NCBI RefSeq assembly: GCF_031846165.1
Contig: NZ_JAVRIE010000001.1
Location: 434,001-498,000 of the forward strand
Source of the DNA: Glaciecola blandensis
GTDB taxonomy: Bacteria; Pseudomonadota; Gammaproteobacteria; Enterobacterales; Alteromonadaceae
Direction of reading: 5' to 3'
DNA: 64,000 nucleotides
Shown here: positions 8,872 through 17,702 of the stretch, piece after piece
How positions within the stretch are numbered: the first letter of the stretch is position 1
Layout of the letters: each line of letters begins with the position of its first letter
The notes under the pieces: generated by a model
Database searches by the model: none
What the model saw: only the letters and a program-made list of their open reading frames with translations
What the model was told of the DNA's origin: nothing
Position numbers and translations under genes: made by a program

Positions 8872-9765
8872 ATGCCAAAACGACTTCCTCCCCTCAATGC
8901 TTTAAAAGCCTTTGAAACGGCAGCCCGGCATTTGAGTTTTACAAAAGCGGCAGAAGAACTCTTCGTGACACAAGCAGCGGTGAGTCATCAAATAAAATCA
9001 TTAGAAAGCTATTTATCAACGAAATTATTTTTACGCAGAAACCGAACTTTATTGCTAACTGAAGAAGGGCAATCCTATTTTATGGATTTGCGAGATATAT
9101 TTTCAAATCTACAGGATGCAACGGACCGCTTACTTGCGCTAGGTTCAAAGGGCGCTATTACAGTCGCCGCACCACCAAGCTTTGCGAGTCAGTGGCTGGT
9201 TTCAAAAATAAGCCAGTTTTCTATTTTGCATCCAGATATAGACGTGCGAATTAAAGCCGTTGATTTGGATGACGGATTTCTTGATGAAACGGTCGATGTT
9301 GCCATTTATTACGGGAAGGGAAAATGGCCACGGGTTGAATCTATTAAACTACATTCAGAATACCTAACGCCAATGTGTTCACCCATTTTATTGCAAAAGG
9401 GCAAGCCATTAGACTCACTCGAAGATTTAAAGCATCACCTCCTCTTGCACGATAGCAGTCGAAGCGCTTGGAAAAATTGGTTAAAGCACTTCCAAGTTAA
9501 CGGCGTTAATGTAAATCAGGGACCCATGTTCAGCCATACCATGTTAGTCTTGCAAGCGGCTTCGTTGGGACAAGGGATCGCCTTGTCTACGTCAGTGTTG
9601 GCAAAGCCTGAAATTGAAGCGGGTAGGTTGATTTGTCCATTTGAGGAATCTTTCGAAAGCAAAGACGCATTTTATTTAGTGTGTCACCAAGGCCAATCTG
9701 AAGTAGCAAAGATTCAAATTTTTACTGACTGGATGTTAGCGCAAGTGGAGAGTGATAATGGATGA
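8872..9765 (+). CDS. gcvA: LysR-family regulator GcvA
   Basis: A 297-residue LysR-type transcription factor. The N-terminal winged helix-turn-helix (MPKRLPPLNALKAFETAARH, then LSFTKAAEELFVTQAAVSHQ) is the typical GcvA sequence, and the remainder is a periplasmic-binding-protein-like effector domain. In E. coli GcvA controls the glycine cleavage operon gcvTHP. The start is supported by AGGTGA six bases upstream. The order gcvA-DUF423-rlmM is the same as in E. coli (gcvA-ygdD-rlmM), which supports the assignment over other LysR members. The stop overlaps the following gene, implying co-translation. No glycine cleavage genes lie in the window. Confidence 0.88.
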   Translation: MPKRLPPLNALKAFETAARHLSFTKAAEELFVTQAAVSHQIKSLESYLSTKLFLRRNRTLLLTEEGQSYFMDLRDIFSNLQDATDRLLALGSKGAITVAAPPSFASQWLVSKISQFSILHPDIDVRIKAVDLDDGFLDETVDVAIYYGKGKWPRVESIKLHSEYLTPMCSPILLQKGKPLDSLEDLKHHLLLHDSSRSAWKNWLKHFQVNGVNVNQGPMFSHTMLVLQAASLGQGIALSTSVLAKPEIEAGRLICPFEESFESKDAFYLVCHQGQSEVAKIQIFTDWMLAQVESDNG

Positions 9766-10192
9766 ACAATACAATGATACAAGCTTAGAACTTGCAATAA
9801 AGGCGCGCTTTGCGATGATATTTGGCGCGCTATATCTTTGTTTAGGCATCATTTTAGGGGCCTTCGCTGCGCATGCCTTGAAAGGCAGCCTGAACGACTA
9901 CCAATTAAGTATTATGCAAACAGGCGTAAAATATCAATTGGTGCATGGTGTCGCTTTGCTAATCATTGGCGTTTTAATACTATTTAGCCAACAAGTGGCT
10001 GGTCTAAAGGTTGCTTTATTGCATGCCAGTTCAATTGCTTTAGTCTTTGGCATTTTTTGTTTTTCGTTTTCTCTTTACGCTATTGCAATTTTCGATGCTT
10101 CGATGTTGGGTATTATTACGCCAATAGGCGGCATGGCTATGATTATCGCTTGGTTACTATTTATGCTTGGAGTGTATCGTGCAGGAAAATAA
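9758..10192 (+). CDS. ygdD: DUF423 membrane protein (YgdD family)
   Basis: A small integral membrane protein of about 144 residues with four predicted hydrophobic segments and the family signature around LCLGIILGAFAAHALKGSL and MQTGVKYQLVHGVALL. The ATG at 9758 is preferred over a GTG six bases earlier because GGAG at 9747-9750 then has a seven-base spacer. It overlaps the end of gcvA by eight bases and overlaps the start of rlmM, so the three genes form one translationally coupled unit. Its function is unknown despite wide conservation. Confidence 0.88.
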   Translation: MDEQYNDTSLELAIKARFAMIFGALYLCLGIILGAFAAHALKGSLNDYQLSIMQTGVKYQLVHGVALLIIGVLILFSQQVAGLKVALLHASSIALVFGIFCFSFSLYAIAIFDASMLGIITPIGGMAMIIAWLLFMLGVYRAGK

Positions 10193-11300
10193 GCTTAAAA
10201 TTGCAGCCAGTAAATCGATGCTTTTTTATTGTCGAGAAGGCTATGAAGCAGACTTAGCTGCAGAGCTTGATATGCTAAGCGCCAAAGAAAATCTTTACGG
10301 CTATGCTCAATTCATACCAAAAAGTACGCTTGTTCATTACCATTTTTATGCGGAATTAAGCCAAGCACAAATGCGCTCAGCAATTGCGCTTGGTGACCTC
10401 ATATTCGCAAGAACCCGCTTAATAAATTTTGATAGCCTGACGTTTTCGAATCCTCACGATCGTGTTTCTAGTGTCCTTGAATACCTACGTGAAAACTCTC
10501 TGCTATTGGATGGTATGTTTGGCGACGTATTTGCGGAGCACCCTGATCATGAAGAGGGGAAACAGCTCGCCAAGTTTTGTAAGAAGTTTCTCGTTCCGCT
10601 GAGACAAGCGATGCGAAAGCAGGGGAGTTTGTCTGCTAAACCAAATACGGGTTTACCCTACTTACATTTATATTTTACGCAAAGCAATGAATGCTTAGTC
10701 AATATTTCTGTACCGAAGAATAGAAATTCGGAGCCCATGGGCATCATGCGATTGAAGTCGCCTGCCGATGCACCAAGTCGTTCAACACTCAAGCTAGAAG
10801 AGGCGATTCGCTTGTTTTTAAGTAAACAAGACCAAGCTAATTGTTTTCAAAAGGGCATGACTGCTGTCGATTTGGGAGCCTGTCCCGGGGGATGGACGTA
10901 TCAACTAGTCATCCGCGGAATCAGAGTCGAAGCCATAGACAATGGCGAAATGGCTGATTCACTCATGGCAACGGGTATGGTCGACTATCATGCGGCTGAC
11001 GGTTTTGTTTATCAGCCCAAAGACGGCCATGTGGATTGGTTAGTTTGCGACATGATAGAAAAGCCAGAAAGGGTAGCAAAGCTGATGCAAACATGGTTAC
11101 TTAAACGACTCACAACAAGTTGTATATTTAATTTAAAGTTACCAATGAAGCGCCGTTTTCAAATTGTTGATGAATTGCTGAATGAGATTAAAAACTCTCT
11201 GGAAAAGCAGCAAATTGACTTTAAAATGCAGGCTAAACATCTCTACCATGATCGTGATGAGATAAGCGTGATTATTCGCACTTCAACACATTTAAGTTAG
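10179..11300 (+). CDS. rlmM: 23S rRNA 2'-O-ribose methyltransferase RlmM
   Basis: RlmM methylates C2498 of 23S rRNA using S-adenosylmethionine. The protein has an N-terminal THUMP-like domain and a C-terminal Rossmann methyltransferase domain with the SAM-binding motif AVDLGACPGGWTYQL near residue 230 and VDWLVCDMIEKPERV near 285. The GTG at 10179 is chosen because GGAG at 10169-10172 has a six-base spacer; a TTG four codons upstream lacks one. Length (373 residues) is close to the E. coli enzyme. It overlaps the DUF423 gene by 14 bases. The next gene has its own promoter. Confidence 0.93.
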   Translation: MQENKLKIAASKSMLFYCREGYEADLAAELDMLSAKENLYGYAQFIPKSTLVHYHFYAELSQAQMRSAIALGDLIFARTRLINFDSLTFSNPHDRVSSVLEYLRENSLLLDGMFGDVFAEHPDHEEGKQLAKFCKKFLVPLRQAMRKQGSLSAKPNTGLPYLHLYFTQSNECLVNISVPKNRNSEPMGIMRLKSPADAPSRSTLKLEEAIRLFLSKQDQANCFQKGMTAVDLGACPGGWTYQLVIRGIRVEAIDNGEMADSLMATGMVDYHAADGFVYQPKDGHVDWLVCDMIEKPERVAKLMQTWLLKRLTTSCIFNLKLPMKRRFQIVDELLNEIKNSLEKQQIDFKMQAKHLYHDRDEISVIIRTSTHLS

Positions 11301-11367
11301 TTAAAACAATTATTTATGATTATATTCTGTATCGACGGGAGGTGCGGAATAAGCATGGGGTTACTGC

Positions 11368-11433
11368 CTTTCATAATTCTTTTTCAAGAATCGAATGAAA
11401 AGTGTGTAAATTCGTTGCAATAATCTATATAAT
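11368..11433 (+). promoter_or_regulatory. Promoter region of the EF-G gene
   Basis: A perfect TATAAT occupies 11428-11433, followed by a GC-rich stretch (CCGCCCC) typical of growth-rate-controlled promoters; the -35 match is weak. Just upstream (11368-11402) is an imperfect hairpin with a perfect core ATTCTT-TTTC-AAGAAT, which may end the rlmM transcript or bind a regulator. Confidence 0.5.
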
Positions 11434-11468
11434 CCGCCCCGATTTTTTAGAACCTATAAAGTGGAAAC

Positions 11469-13556
11469 ATGTCAGATTTAGCACATTACAGAAACATAGG
11501 TATTTTTGCTCACGTTGACGCGGGTAAAACGACCACGACAGAACGAATTTTGAAACTCACCGGTCAAATACATAAGACGGGTGAAGTACACGACGGTGAA
11601 TCAACTACCGACTTCATGGAACAAGAAGCAGAGCGTGGTATTACCATTCAATCAGCAGCGGTAACTTGTTTTTGGAAAGATCACAGATTTAACGTTATCG
11701 ATACTCCAGGACACGTTGACTTCACTGTTGAAGTATATCGTTCTCTTAAAGTACTTGATGGCGGTATCGGTGTATTCTGTGGTTCTGGTGGTGTTGAGCC
11801 ACAGTCAGAAACTAACTGGCGTTATGCGAATGACTCAGAAGTAGCGCGTATTATCTTCGTTAACAAATTAGACCGTATGGGTGCTGATTTTTACCGTGTT
11901 GTTAAGCAGACGAAAGATGTACTAGCGGCCAACCCGTTGGTAATGGTATTGCCTATCGGTATTGAAGATGAGTTTGTGGGTGTTGTTGACCTCTTAACTC
12001 GTAAAGCATACGTTTGGGATGATACTGGTCTTCCTGAAAACTACTCAATCGAAGATGTTCCTGCTGACATGGTTGATAAAGTAGAAGAATATCGCGAAAT
12101 GCTGGTTGAGACTGCTGTAGAGCAAGACGACGACCTAATGATGGCATATATGGACGGCGAAGAGCCTTCCATTGAAGACCTTAAGCGTTGTATCCGTAAA
12201 GGTACGCGCACAATGGACTTCTTCCCAACGTATTGTGGTTCTGCATTTAAAAACAAAGGTGTTCAGTTAATTCTTGATGCCGTTGTTGATTACTTGCCAA
12301 GCCCGACAGAAGTTGATCCTCAGCCACTGACTGATGAAGAAGGTGAGCCTACAGGACGTCATGCAATCGTTTCCGCTGATGAAACATTCAAAGCTTTAGC
12401 GTTTAAAATAACAGATGACCGTTTTGGTGCGCTCACTTTCGTGCGCATATACTCAGGTACGCTCAAAAAAGGCGATACGATTTTGAATGCTGCTACAGGT
12501 AAAACTGAGCGTATTGGTCGTATGTGTGAAATGCAAGCTGATGACCGTAACGAGCTAGATAAAGCGCAAGCGGGTGACATCATTGCAATCGTCGGCATGA
12601 AGAGTAACGTACAAACTGGTCACACTTTATGTGATCCGAAAGACCCAATCATCCTTGAAGCGATGGTATTCCCAGAGCCTGTAATTTCAATTTCGGTTAA
12701 ACCGAAAGATAAAGGTTCAACTGAAAAGATGGGTATTGCAATCGGTAAGATGGTTGCAGAAGATCCTACCTTCCGTGTAGAAACGGATGAAGATTCTGGT
12801 GAAACTATCCTATCTGGTATGGGTGAGTTACACCTAGATATCAAAGTAGATATTTTGAAGCGTACTTATGGCGTTGAGCTAGAAGTTGGTCAACCGCAAG
12901 TAGCTTATCGTGAAACGATTACGAAAGAAGTTGATGATTCTTATACGCACAAGAAGCAGTCTGGTGGTTCTGGTCAATTTGGTAAAATTGATTATAAAAT
13001 CCGTCCAGGTGAGCCGAACTCAGGTTTCACATTTAAGTCTGTCGTAGTTGGTGGTAACGTTCCTAAGGAATTCTTCCCAGCAATCGAGAAGGGCTTTAAA
13101 GGTATGATGGACGAAGGCACCATGGCTGGCTTCCCAGTATTGGATGTTGAAGTTGAGTTGTACGATGGTGGTTTCCACGCCGTGGATTCATCTGCTGTAG
13201 CATTTGAAATCGCAGCGAAAGGTGCTTTCCGTCAGTCTATTCCGAAAGCGGGCGTTCAGTTGATTGAGCCAATCATGAAAGTCGACGTGTTTACGCCAGA
13301 CGATCATGTAGGTGACGTAATCGGTGATTTGAACCGTCGTCGTGGAATGATCAAAGACCAAGAAGCTGGCGCAACTGGTGTTCGCATCAAAGGTGATGTG
13401 CCACTTTCAGAAATGTTTGGTTACATCGGTTCACTACGTACAATGACTTCAGGTCGTGGTCAGTTCTCTATGGAGTTCTCACACTACAACCCTTGCCCGG
13501 CAAACGTTGCTGAGTCAGTTATCGAAGAAGTGAAAGCGAGAAAAGCTGCTAAATAA
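11469..13556 (+). CDS. fusA: Translation elongation factor G, not in a str operon
   Basis: A 695-residue EF-G-family GTPase that should catalyse ribosomal translocation or, as some paralogues do, ribosome recycling. The GTPase motifs are intact: AHVDAGKT at residues 14-21, DTPGHVDF near 82 and NKLDRMGAD near 136. Domains II to V follow in full (SGMGELHLDIKVDILKRTYG in domain III; GGFHAVDSSAVAF and domain V RRRGMI at the C-terminus). It stands alone with its own promoter and terminator, not beside rpsL, rpsG and tuf. This context suggests the second EF-G found in many marine gammaproteobacteria. Codon use looks optimised, so it is probably well expressed. Whether it is the main EF-G cannot be decided from this window. 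Confidence 0.92.
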   Translation: MSDLAHYRNIGIFAHVDAGKTTTTERILKLTGQIHKTGEVHDGESTTDFMEQEAERGITIQSAAVTCFWKDHRFNVIDTPGHVDFTVEVYRSLKVLDGGIGVFCGSGGVEPQSETNWRYANDSEVARIIFVNKLDRMGADFYRVVKQTKDVLAANPLVMVLPIGIEDEFVGVVDLLTRKAYVWDDTGLPENYSIEDVPADMVDKVEEYREMLVETAVEQDDDLMMAYMDGEEPSIEDLKRCIRKGTRTMDFFPTYCGSAFKNKGVQLILDAVVDYLPSPTEVDPQPLTDEEGEPTGRHAIVSADETFKALAFKITDDRFGALTFVRIYSGTLKKGDTILNAATGKTERIGRMCEMQADDRNELDKAQAGDIIAIVGMKSNVQTGHTLCDPKDPIILEAMVFPEPVISISVKPKDKGSTEKMGIAIGKMVAEDPTFRVETDEDSGETILSGMGELHLDIKVDILKRTYGVELEVGQPQVAYRETITKEVDDSYTHKKQSGGSGQFGKIDYKIRPGEPNSGFTFKSVVVGGNVPKEFFPAIEKGFKGMMDEGTMAGFPVLDVEVELYDGGFHAVDSSAVAFEIAAKGAFRQSIPKAGVQLIEPIMKVDVFTPDDHVGDVIGDLNRRRGMIKDQEAGATGVRIKGDVPLSEMFGYIGSLRTMTSGRGQFSMEFSHYNPCPANVAESVIEEVKARKAAK

Positions 13557-13575
13557 GCTGCTTATAGAAAGAATC

Positions 13576-13605
13576 AAAAAACCCAGCTAAGGCTGGGTTT
13601 TTTTT
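13576..13605 (+). terminator. Rho-independent terminator of the EF-G gene
   Basis: A perfect stem (AAAAAACCCAGC with GCTGGGTTTTTT, loop TAAG) is followed by further T residues, 20 bases after the EF-G stop codon. Confidence 0.93.
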
Positions 13606-13657
13606 GACTATAATTTCTGTAAAGAGAGGCGGTTAGTGACGAGTCATTTGATATTCA

Positions 13658-15661
13658 CTATGATTTTTGTGAGCTATTTTCTAATACCATCAAATGTTTA
13701 TGCAGACGTTGTTTGACTGCTGAAAAGTCTTCAAGTTGTTGCTGTTGCGCATACTTCCATTGGTAATAAGACTTCACCATGAATGAAAGTGCCGCGCTAG
13801 AAGGTTTATCCAGATGGGGAGCTACGCGGTTTGAAAACTGTAATAATGTTTCGCCATCATCTTTTGTATGGCCCTGCTTTTCAATAAGTGCATATAATCC
13901 TTTGAGCCAATATTGGTCTTCATTGAGCTTTGTTTTCTTTCTTGGTATGAATAACAAAAAGATAAATAGACCAATGACGACAAAGCTTCCGATGAGGGCG
14001 TAAGAAAATGTTTGTGCATTCATACTACCGAAAATTCGTTTTAGTAAGAACTTTTGCGATTCTTGATTGTAACTGAGTATCGACTGACTCCAAGTATGGT
14101 CTATTTTAGCCATCAATAGTCTGACTTTGTTAAAGAAAGCATACTCTTGTAAATGTGATAACGAGAACGGGGTCTTTTTCATAAACTCTTCTCTGTTTTC
14201 AATCGAGCTCAATAGGCCCGAGAGAACGCGGTTAGGCGCCACAATCGCCGTGGGGTCTAACCTAGTCCATCCGGCTGATTTGTCCCAAGCTTCTACCCAG
14301 GCATGAGCATCGTATTGATGAACGCTAATAACGTTACCAGATTGTACTTCTCCACCTTGGTATCCCGTTACAATCCGAGCGGGTACATTTGCCAACCTCA
14401 GCATATAGGTAAGGGCCGAAGCATAATGCGAACAAAATCCGACTTGTTCTTCAAATAAAAACTGGTCGATCGGGTTGCTTTGCATCAGTGGTGGTGACAA
14501 TGAATACTTGAATGGCTTTGAACGAAAAATATCATTGAGTCTCGCAATCTTCTCCTGTGTGCTCATACTGGGGCTTATATTCTTTAGGACAAACTCCACG
14601 GTCTCAGGATTGCCAGTATTTGGCACTTGTAGATATTGAGAAGTGTCTTCATAACCAGCATAGATATTCAAAGGTTGTTCTACAAATGAGCGCAATGCAT
14701 ACAAGCCTTTTGTATACAGTGGACTAGAGCTACTCAACTGAAATTGCTGATTGGTTTTTAAGGTTTGCGTACTAGTACCTTGAACTAAAACTGGAATGTC
14801 TAAAGAGTATAGCCAAGTGGTTGAGGTCGGCTCCGCTATCACTATGTAGTCTAATGACTTACCGGTGAAGGTCACAGATGGCGGCCCATGAAATGCCTTG
14901 GACCGTTCGGATAGTGACCATGTTTTACCATCAAATTCATCCAATACAATCGCACGCCAATAAGTGTCCTGTGGTTTTGGCAACGCATTGTCAAACTCTG
15001 CACGGAAGACCAGTTCGTCTGATTTTGCTAGGTTGGCAATATCGCCAGGGGTCATCGTCTCTGATAAGCCTGTTTGATTCGATTTATTAACTGGCATTTT
15101 CCATAGTGGGGATAGTTTCGGTGTGACAAAAAATAAAATAACAGCAATGGGAATGGTCTGTGCTAATAACAGAAGCGTCTGTTTTGCGTATTTTCGAAAG
15201 GATGTGTCGCGAATTTTAATCGCATGCAGCGTACAAAATAACAGAATGACAATCACGCCGTAAAATAGGCTGTAAGCAAGGCTTTGATGAAAAATAAGTC
15301 CACAACCGACTAAGAACAATTGAATCGACGCAACCATTTGATAATCGCCGGTATGGTGTAGATTTAGAATTTTTAAGCAACAGGAAACTACCAATAAATT
15401 GATCATCGTATTGAGAAGACCAAAATCCTTAGCTAACCAAACCAGAATGGCAATGCATAGCATTGCCATAAGATTGAGTAAACTGTTTTTCAGTGGCGGG
15501 CTATTATTGTGCGCTTTGTAAGCGGTTATTGAAAAAGAGCATGCGCATAGAACAAGTACCCATCCCATCATCGGTGACAGCAGTGACAGAATTAATGCTG
15601 TGAATGTACCCAAGCATAAAAAAGCGGCATAACTCCGATTGTGAACTTTGATCCTTTCCAT
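13658..15661 (-). CDS. TgpA-like membrane transglutaminase (DUF3488-transglutaminase-DUF4129)
   Basis: A 667-residue inner-membrane protein with the TgpA architecture: about six N-terminal membrane helices (DUF3488), a periplasmic transglutaminase-like core near residues 380-480, one further helix near 555-575 (SYALIGSFVVIGLFIFLLF) and a cytoplasmic DUF4129-like tail. The cysteine-protease-like triad is visible: Cys in EEQVGFCSHYASALTYMLR, His in SVHQYDAHAWVEAWD and Asp in GWTRLDPTA. In Pseudomonas aeruginosa TgpA is essential; its substrate is not established. It follows the DUF58 gene directly (TAAATG, no gap) and is the last gene of a MoxR-DUF58-TgpA operon. Confidence 0.9.
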   Translation of the reverse strand: MERIKVHNRSYAAFLCLGTFTALILSLLSPMMGWVLVLCACSFSITAYKAHNNSPPLKNSLLNLMAMLCIAILVWLAKDFGLLNTMINLLVVSCCLKILNLHHTGDYQMVASIQLFLVGCGLIFHQSLAYSLFYGVIVILLFCTLHAIKIRDTSFRKYAKQTLLLLAQTIPIAVILFFVTPKLSPLWKMPVNKSNQTGLSETMTPGDIANLAKSDELVFRAEFDNALPKPQDTYWRAIVLDEFDGKTWSLSERSKAFHGPPSVTFTGKSLDYIVIAEPTSTTWLYSLDIPVLVQGTSTQTLKTNQQFQLSSSSPLYTKGLYALRSFVEQPLNIYAGYEDTSQYLQVPNTGNPETVEFVLKNISPSMSTQEKIARLNDIFRSKPFKYSLSPPLMQSNPIDQFLFEEQVGFCSHYASALTYMLRLANVPARIVTGYQGGEVQSGNVISVHQYDAHAWVEAWDKSAGWTRLDPTAIVAPNRVLSGLLSSIENREEFMKKTPFSLSHLQEYAFFNKVRLLMAKIDHTWSQSILSYNQESQKFLLKRIFGSMNAQTFSYALIGSFVVIGLFIFLLFIPRKKTKLNEDQYWLKGLYALIEKQGHTKDDGETLLQFSNRVAPHLDKPSSAALSFMVKSYYQWKYAQQQQLEDFSAVKQRLHKHLMVLENSSQKS

Positions 15662-16630
15662 TTAAGCCACCCAATCAGTGTGTTTGTAGAGGGCGATTGC
15701 TTCTAAACATTGTGTTTGATGAGCGTGCCCTTTACTTGGCATAATTTGCTGATTGCCGATGCTTAAACCAAAGCACGCATCCTGAGTGCCTAATTCAATA
15801 ATTTGATATGACAGTAATGACAATGCTTGTTCAACGTCACCTTGAAGGTAGTCATTGAAATACAACCAACCATTCAGTGCCGCGTTTTCATTAAAATCAC
15901 GAGTGAGCAGGCCTTGACCTTTGGCGAAGTGTTTCCAGGAGACATGATGAATTGGATCGGTATCTCGGTACTCTCTTAACCCTTGTAGATCATCACTATT
16001 CACTTTGTTGTTTTTACTCTTACCCGCCTTGCCTTGTTCATTTTGTTGTCGAAGCTTTAATGGACCCGCTAGAGGAGTGGGGTAGACAGTCAACTTGTCA
16101 GGCACAGTCAGATGTGTCCAACAGCGAAATAAGCCAAAAGGAAAGATACTTTCTATCGATAATCTACCAATAGTATGTCGACCCCTCTTAAAGCGGCCTA
16201 ATGAAACAATGTTGGCATCATCGTCTAAATATTGAAACATAAATGGTGTTTTTCGGTAGGCTGCAATATTTGATAGAGCATGAAGTTGCGACCGGTTTGG
16301 TTTATGTTTTAAGTGTAAATTTACGCTAGCATCTTGGTTAGCAAAGTTAGCTTGCAGTGGTGAAAAACTAATATGGTATTGAACAAAGCTGACGTAACTA
16401 TGAAACATGGATAAAAGCAAAATAGCGAAGACAAAATAACAAAACATCAAGATAACGTTATTCTGGTAGTTGGTGCCAAGTATAAATAAGCAAAGCATAA
16501 GGCCAGTCATAGCCCAACCGAATCGAGTAGGCAATATAAAGGTATTATTTACATCCAGTTGATACTGATTGCTAGGAGGTATTCGTTTCGTTAACCATTT
16601 GTCTAGCCTTGTGCTCGCCCAGCTACTCAT
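15662..16630 (-). CDS. DUF58 domain protein of the MoxR operon
   Basis: A 322-residue protein with two N-terminal membrane helices (FGWAMTGLMLCLFILG and VILMFCYFVFAILLLSMFHS) and a cytoplasmic DUF58 domain, recognisable by GLREYRDTDPIHHVSWKHFA near residue 215. DUF58 proteins resemble von Willebrand A folds and act as partners or adaptors of MoxR ATPases. It sits between moxR and the transglutaminase gene with minimal spacing. It is shorter than many DUF58 proteins but not obviously truncated. The exact role is unknown. Confidence 0.9.
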   Translation of the reverse strand: MSSWASTRLDKWLTKRIPPSNQYQLDVNNTFILPTRFGWAMTGLMLCLFILGTNYQNNVILMFCYFVFAILLLSMFHSYVSFVQYHISFSPLQANFANQDASVNLHLKHKPNRSQLHALSNIAAYRKTPFMFQYLDDDANIVSLGRFKRGRHTIGRLSIESIFPFGLFRCWTHLTVPDKLTVYPTPLAGPLKLRQQNEQGKAGKSKNNKVNSDDLQGLREYRDTDPIHHVSWKHFAKGQGLLTRDFNENAALNGWLYFNDYLQGDVEQALSLLSYQIIELGTQDACFGLSIGNQQIMPSKGHAHQTQCLEAIALYKHTDWVA

Positions 16631-16640
16631 TCTGTGTACC

Positions 16641-17552
16641 TTATGCGGCCATTGGATCTACTTTTTTTAATACTTGCTGGCTCAAAGAGACAGTTGCGCT
16701 TGCGAACTGATCTTGGCCGCGTAGGCGATGCTCTGTGACCGCTGAGAAAATAAATTGCACATCTTCTGGTGTAACAAAATCACGTTGCTCAATAAAGGCA
16801 CATGCTTGTGCACAATGGTAGATTGCTTTAGTTGCTCGTGGTGAAAGGGGGTTAGGATAGTCTTGATTATCTCTGGTGATATTCACCAACGCTAATATGT
16901 AATCCACCACGGCTTCACTCACGACTATGTTCGCTACGGCATCTTGTATTCTCAACAAGGTGTCGGTGTCTAACACAGGACTCGTTTGTTTAGGCATTTG
17001 TTCTTCAAGCAGCATTTCTTTCTCAGCAGCAAAATTTGGAAAACCTAAGGATAGCTTCATTGTAAACCGATCGATCTGCGATTCAGGAAGCGGGTAAGTA
17101 CCAGATTGAAAAAGTGGATTTTGTGTTGCGATTACAAAGAAAGGTTGCGGTAAGTCATAACTCTTTCCATCAACACTCACTTGGCTTTCCGCCATTGCTT
17201 CTAGCAAAGCACTTTGTGTCTTGGGACTTGCTCGATTGATTTCGTCTGCTAACAGAACTTGATTAAAAATAGGCCCTGGATGGAAGCTAAATTTGTGTGT
17301 ATCTGGTTCATATATATTCACGCCCAACATATCGGCAGGCAAGAGATCTGAAGTAAATTGCACACGTGCATATTGCATGCTTAAAACAGAAGCTAAACAT
17401 TGGCTCAAGGTTGTTTTGCCCATTCCTGGGAGATCTTCAAGAAGTAAATGACCTTTTGACAACAAACAGATGAGTGCAAGTTTTACTTGCTCATCTTTAC
17501 CTTTTATTTGTTGACGTATTGCCTCAATACACTGACTTATCTCTGTTTGCAT
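16641..17552 (-). CDS. MoxR-family AAA+ ATPase
   Basis: A 303-residue AAA+ ATPase of the MoxR family. Walker A is LPGMGKTTLSQ near residues 41-51, Walker B is VLLADEINRA near 105, and sensor/arginine-finger regions appear as FVIATQNPLFQSGTYPLPES followed by QIDRF. MoxR ATPases act as chaperones that mature or activate substrate complexes together with DUF58 proteins. It is the first gene of a leftward operon with DUF58 and the TgpA-like protein. The promoter must lie in the 150 bases shared with divergent pgm. No explicit promoter is clear on this strand. Confidence 0.92.
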   Translation of the reverse strand: MQTEISQCIEAIRQQIKGKDEQVKLALICLLSKGHLLLEDLPGMGKTTLSQCLASVLSMQYARVQFTSDLLPADMLGVNIYEPDTHKFSFHPGPIFNQVLLADEINRASPKTQSALLEAMAESQVSVDGKSYDLPQPFFVIATQNPLFQSGTYPLPESQIDRFTMKLSLGFPNFAAEKEMLLEEQMPKQTSPVLDTDTLLRIQDAVANIVVSEAVVDYILALVNITRDNQDYPNPLSPRATKAIYHCAQACAFIEQRDFVTPEDVQFIFSAVTEHRLRGQDQFASATVSLSQQVLKKVDPMAA

Positions 17553-17622
17553 TGAATAGTATTCTCCTGTTGTAATACCATGAGTGTAGAATAATTGTCT
17601 AAAAACTACTTCAATATGATTA

Positions 17623-17634
17623 ATACGTACGTAT
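17623..17634. promoter_or_regulatory. Perfect 12-base palindrome upstream of pgm
   Basis: ATACGTACGTAT lies 69 bases before the pgm ATG, between divergent moxR and pgm. It shares the core ATACGT with the palindrome upstream of glgP, so a common regulator is conceivable, but the site is short and could be chance. Confidence 0.35.
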
Positions 17635-17702
17635 GTATGTTTTATGCAAAATACAGCGTATTATAAAAATGTGACTAACCAAATACGTTGAAAAGGAACC
17701 CA

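Noticed and set aside
9752..9757. GTG as start of the DUF423 gene
   Set aside because: Only one base from the GGAG; the ATG at 9758 has ideal spacing.
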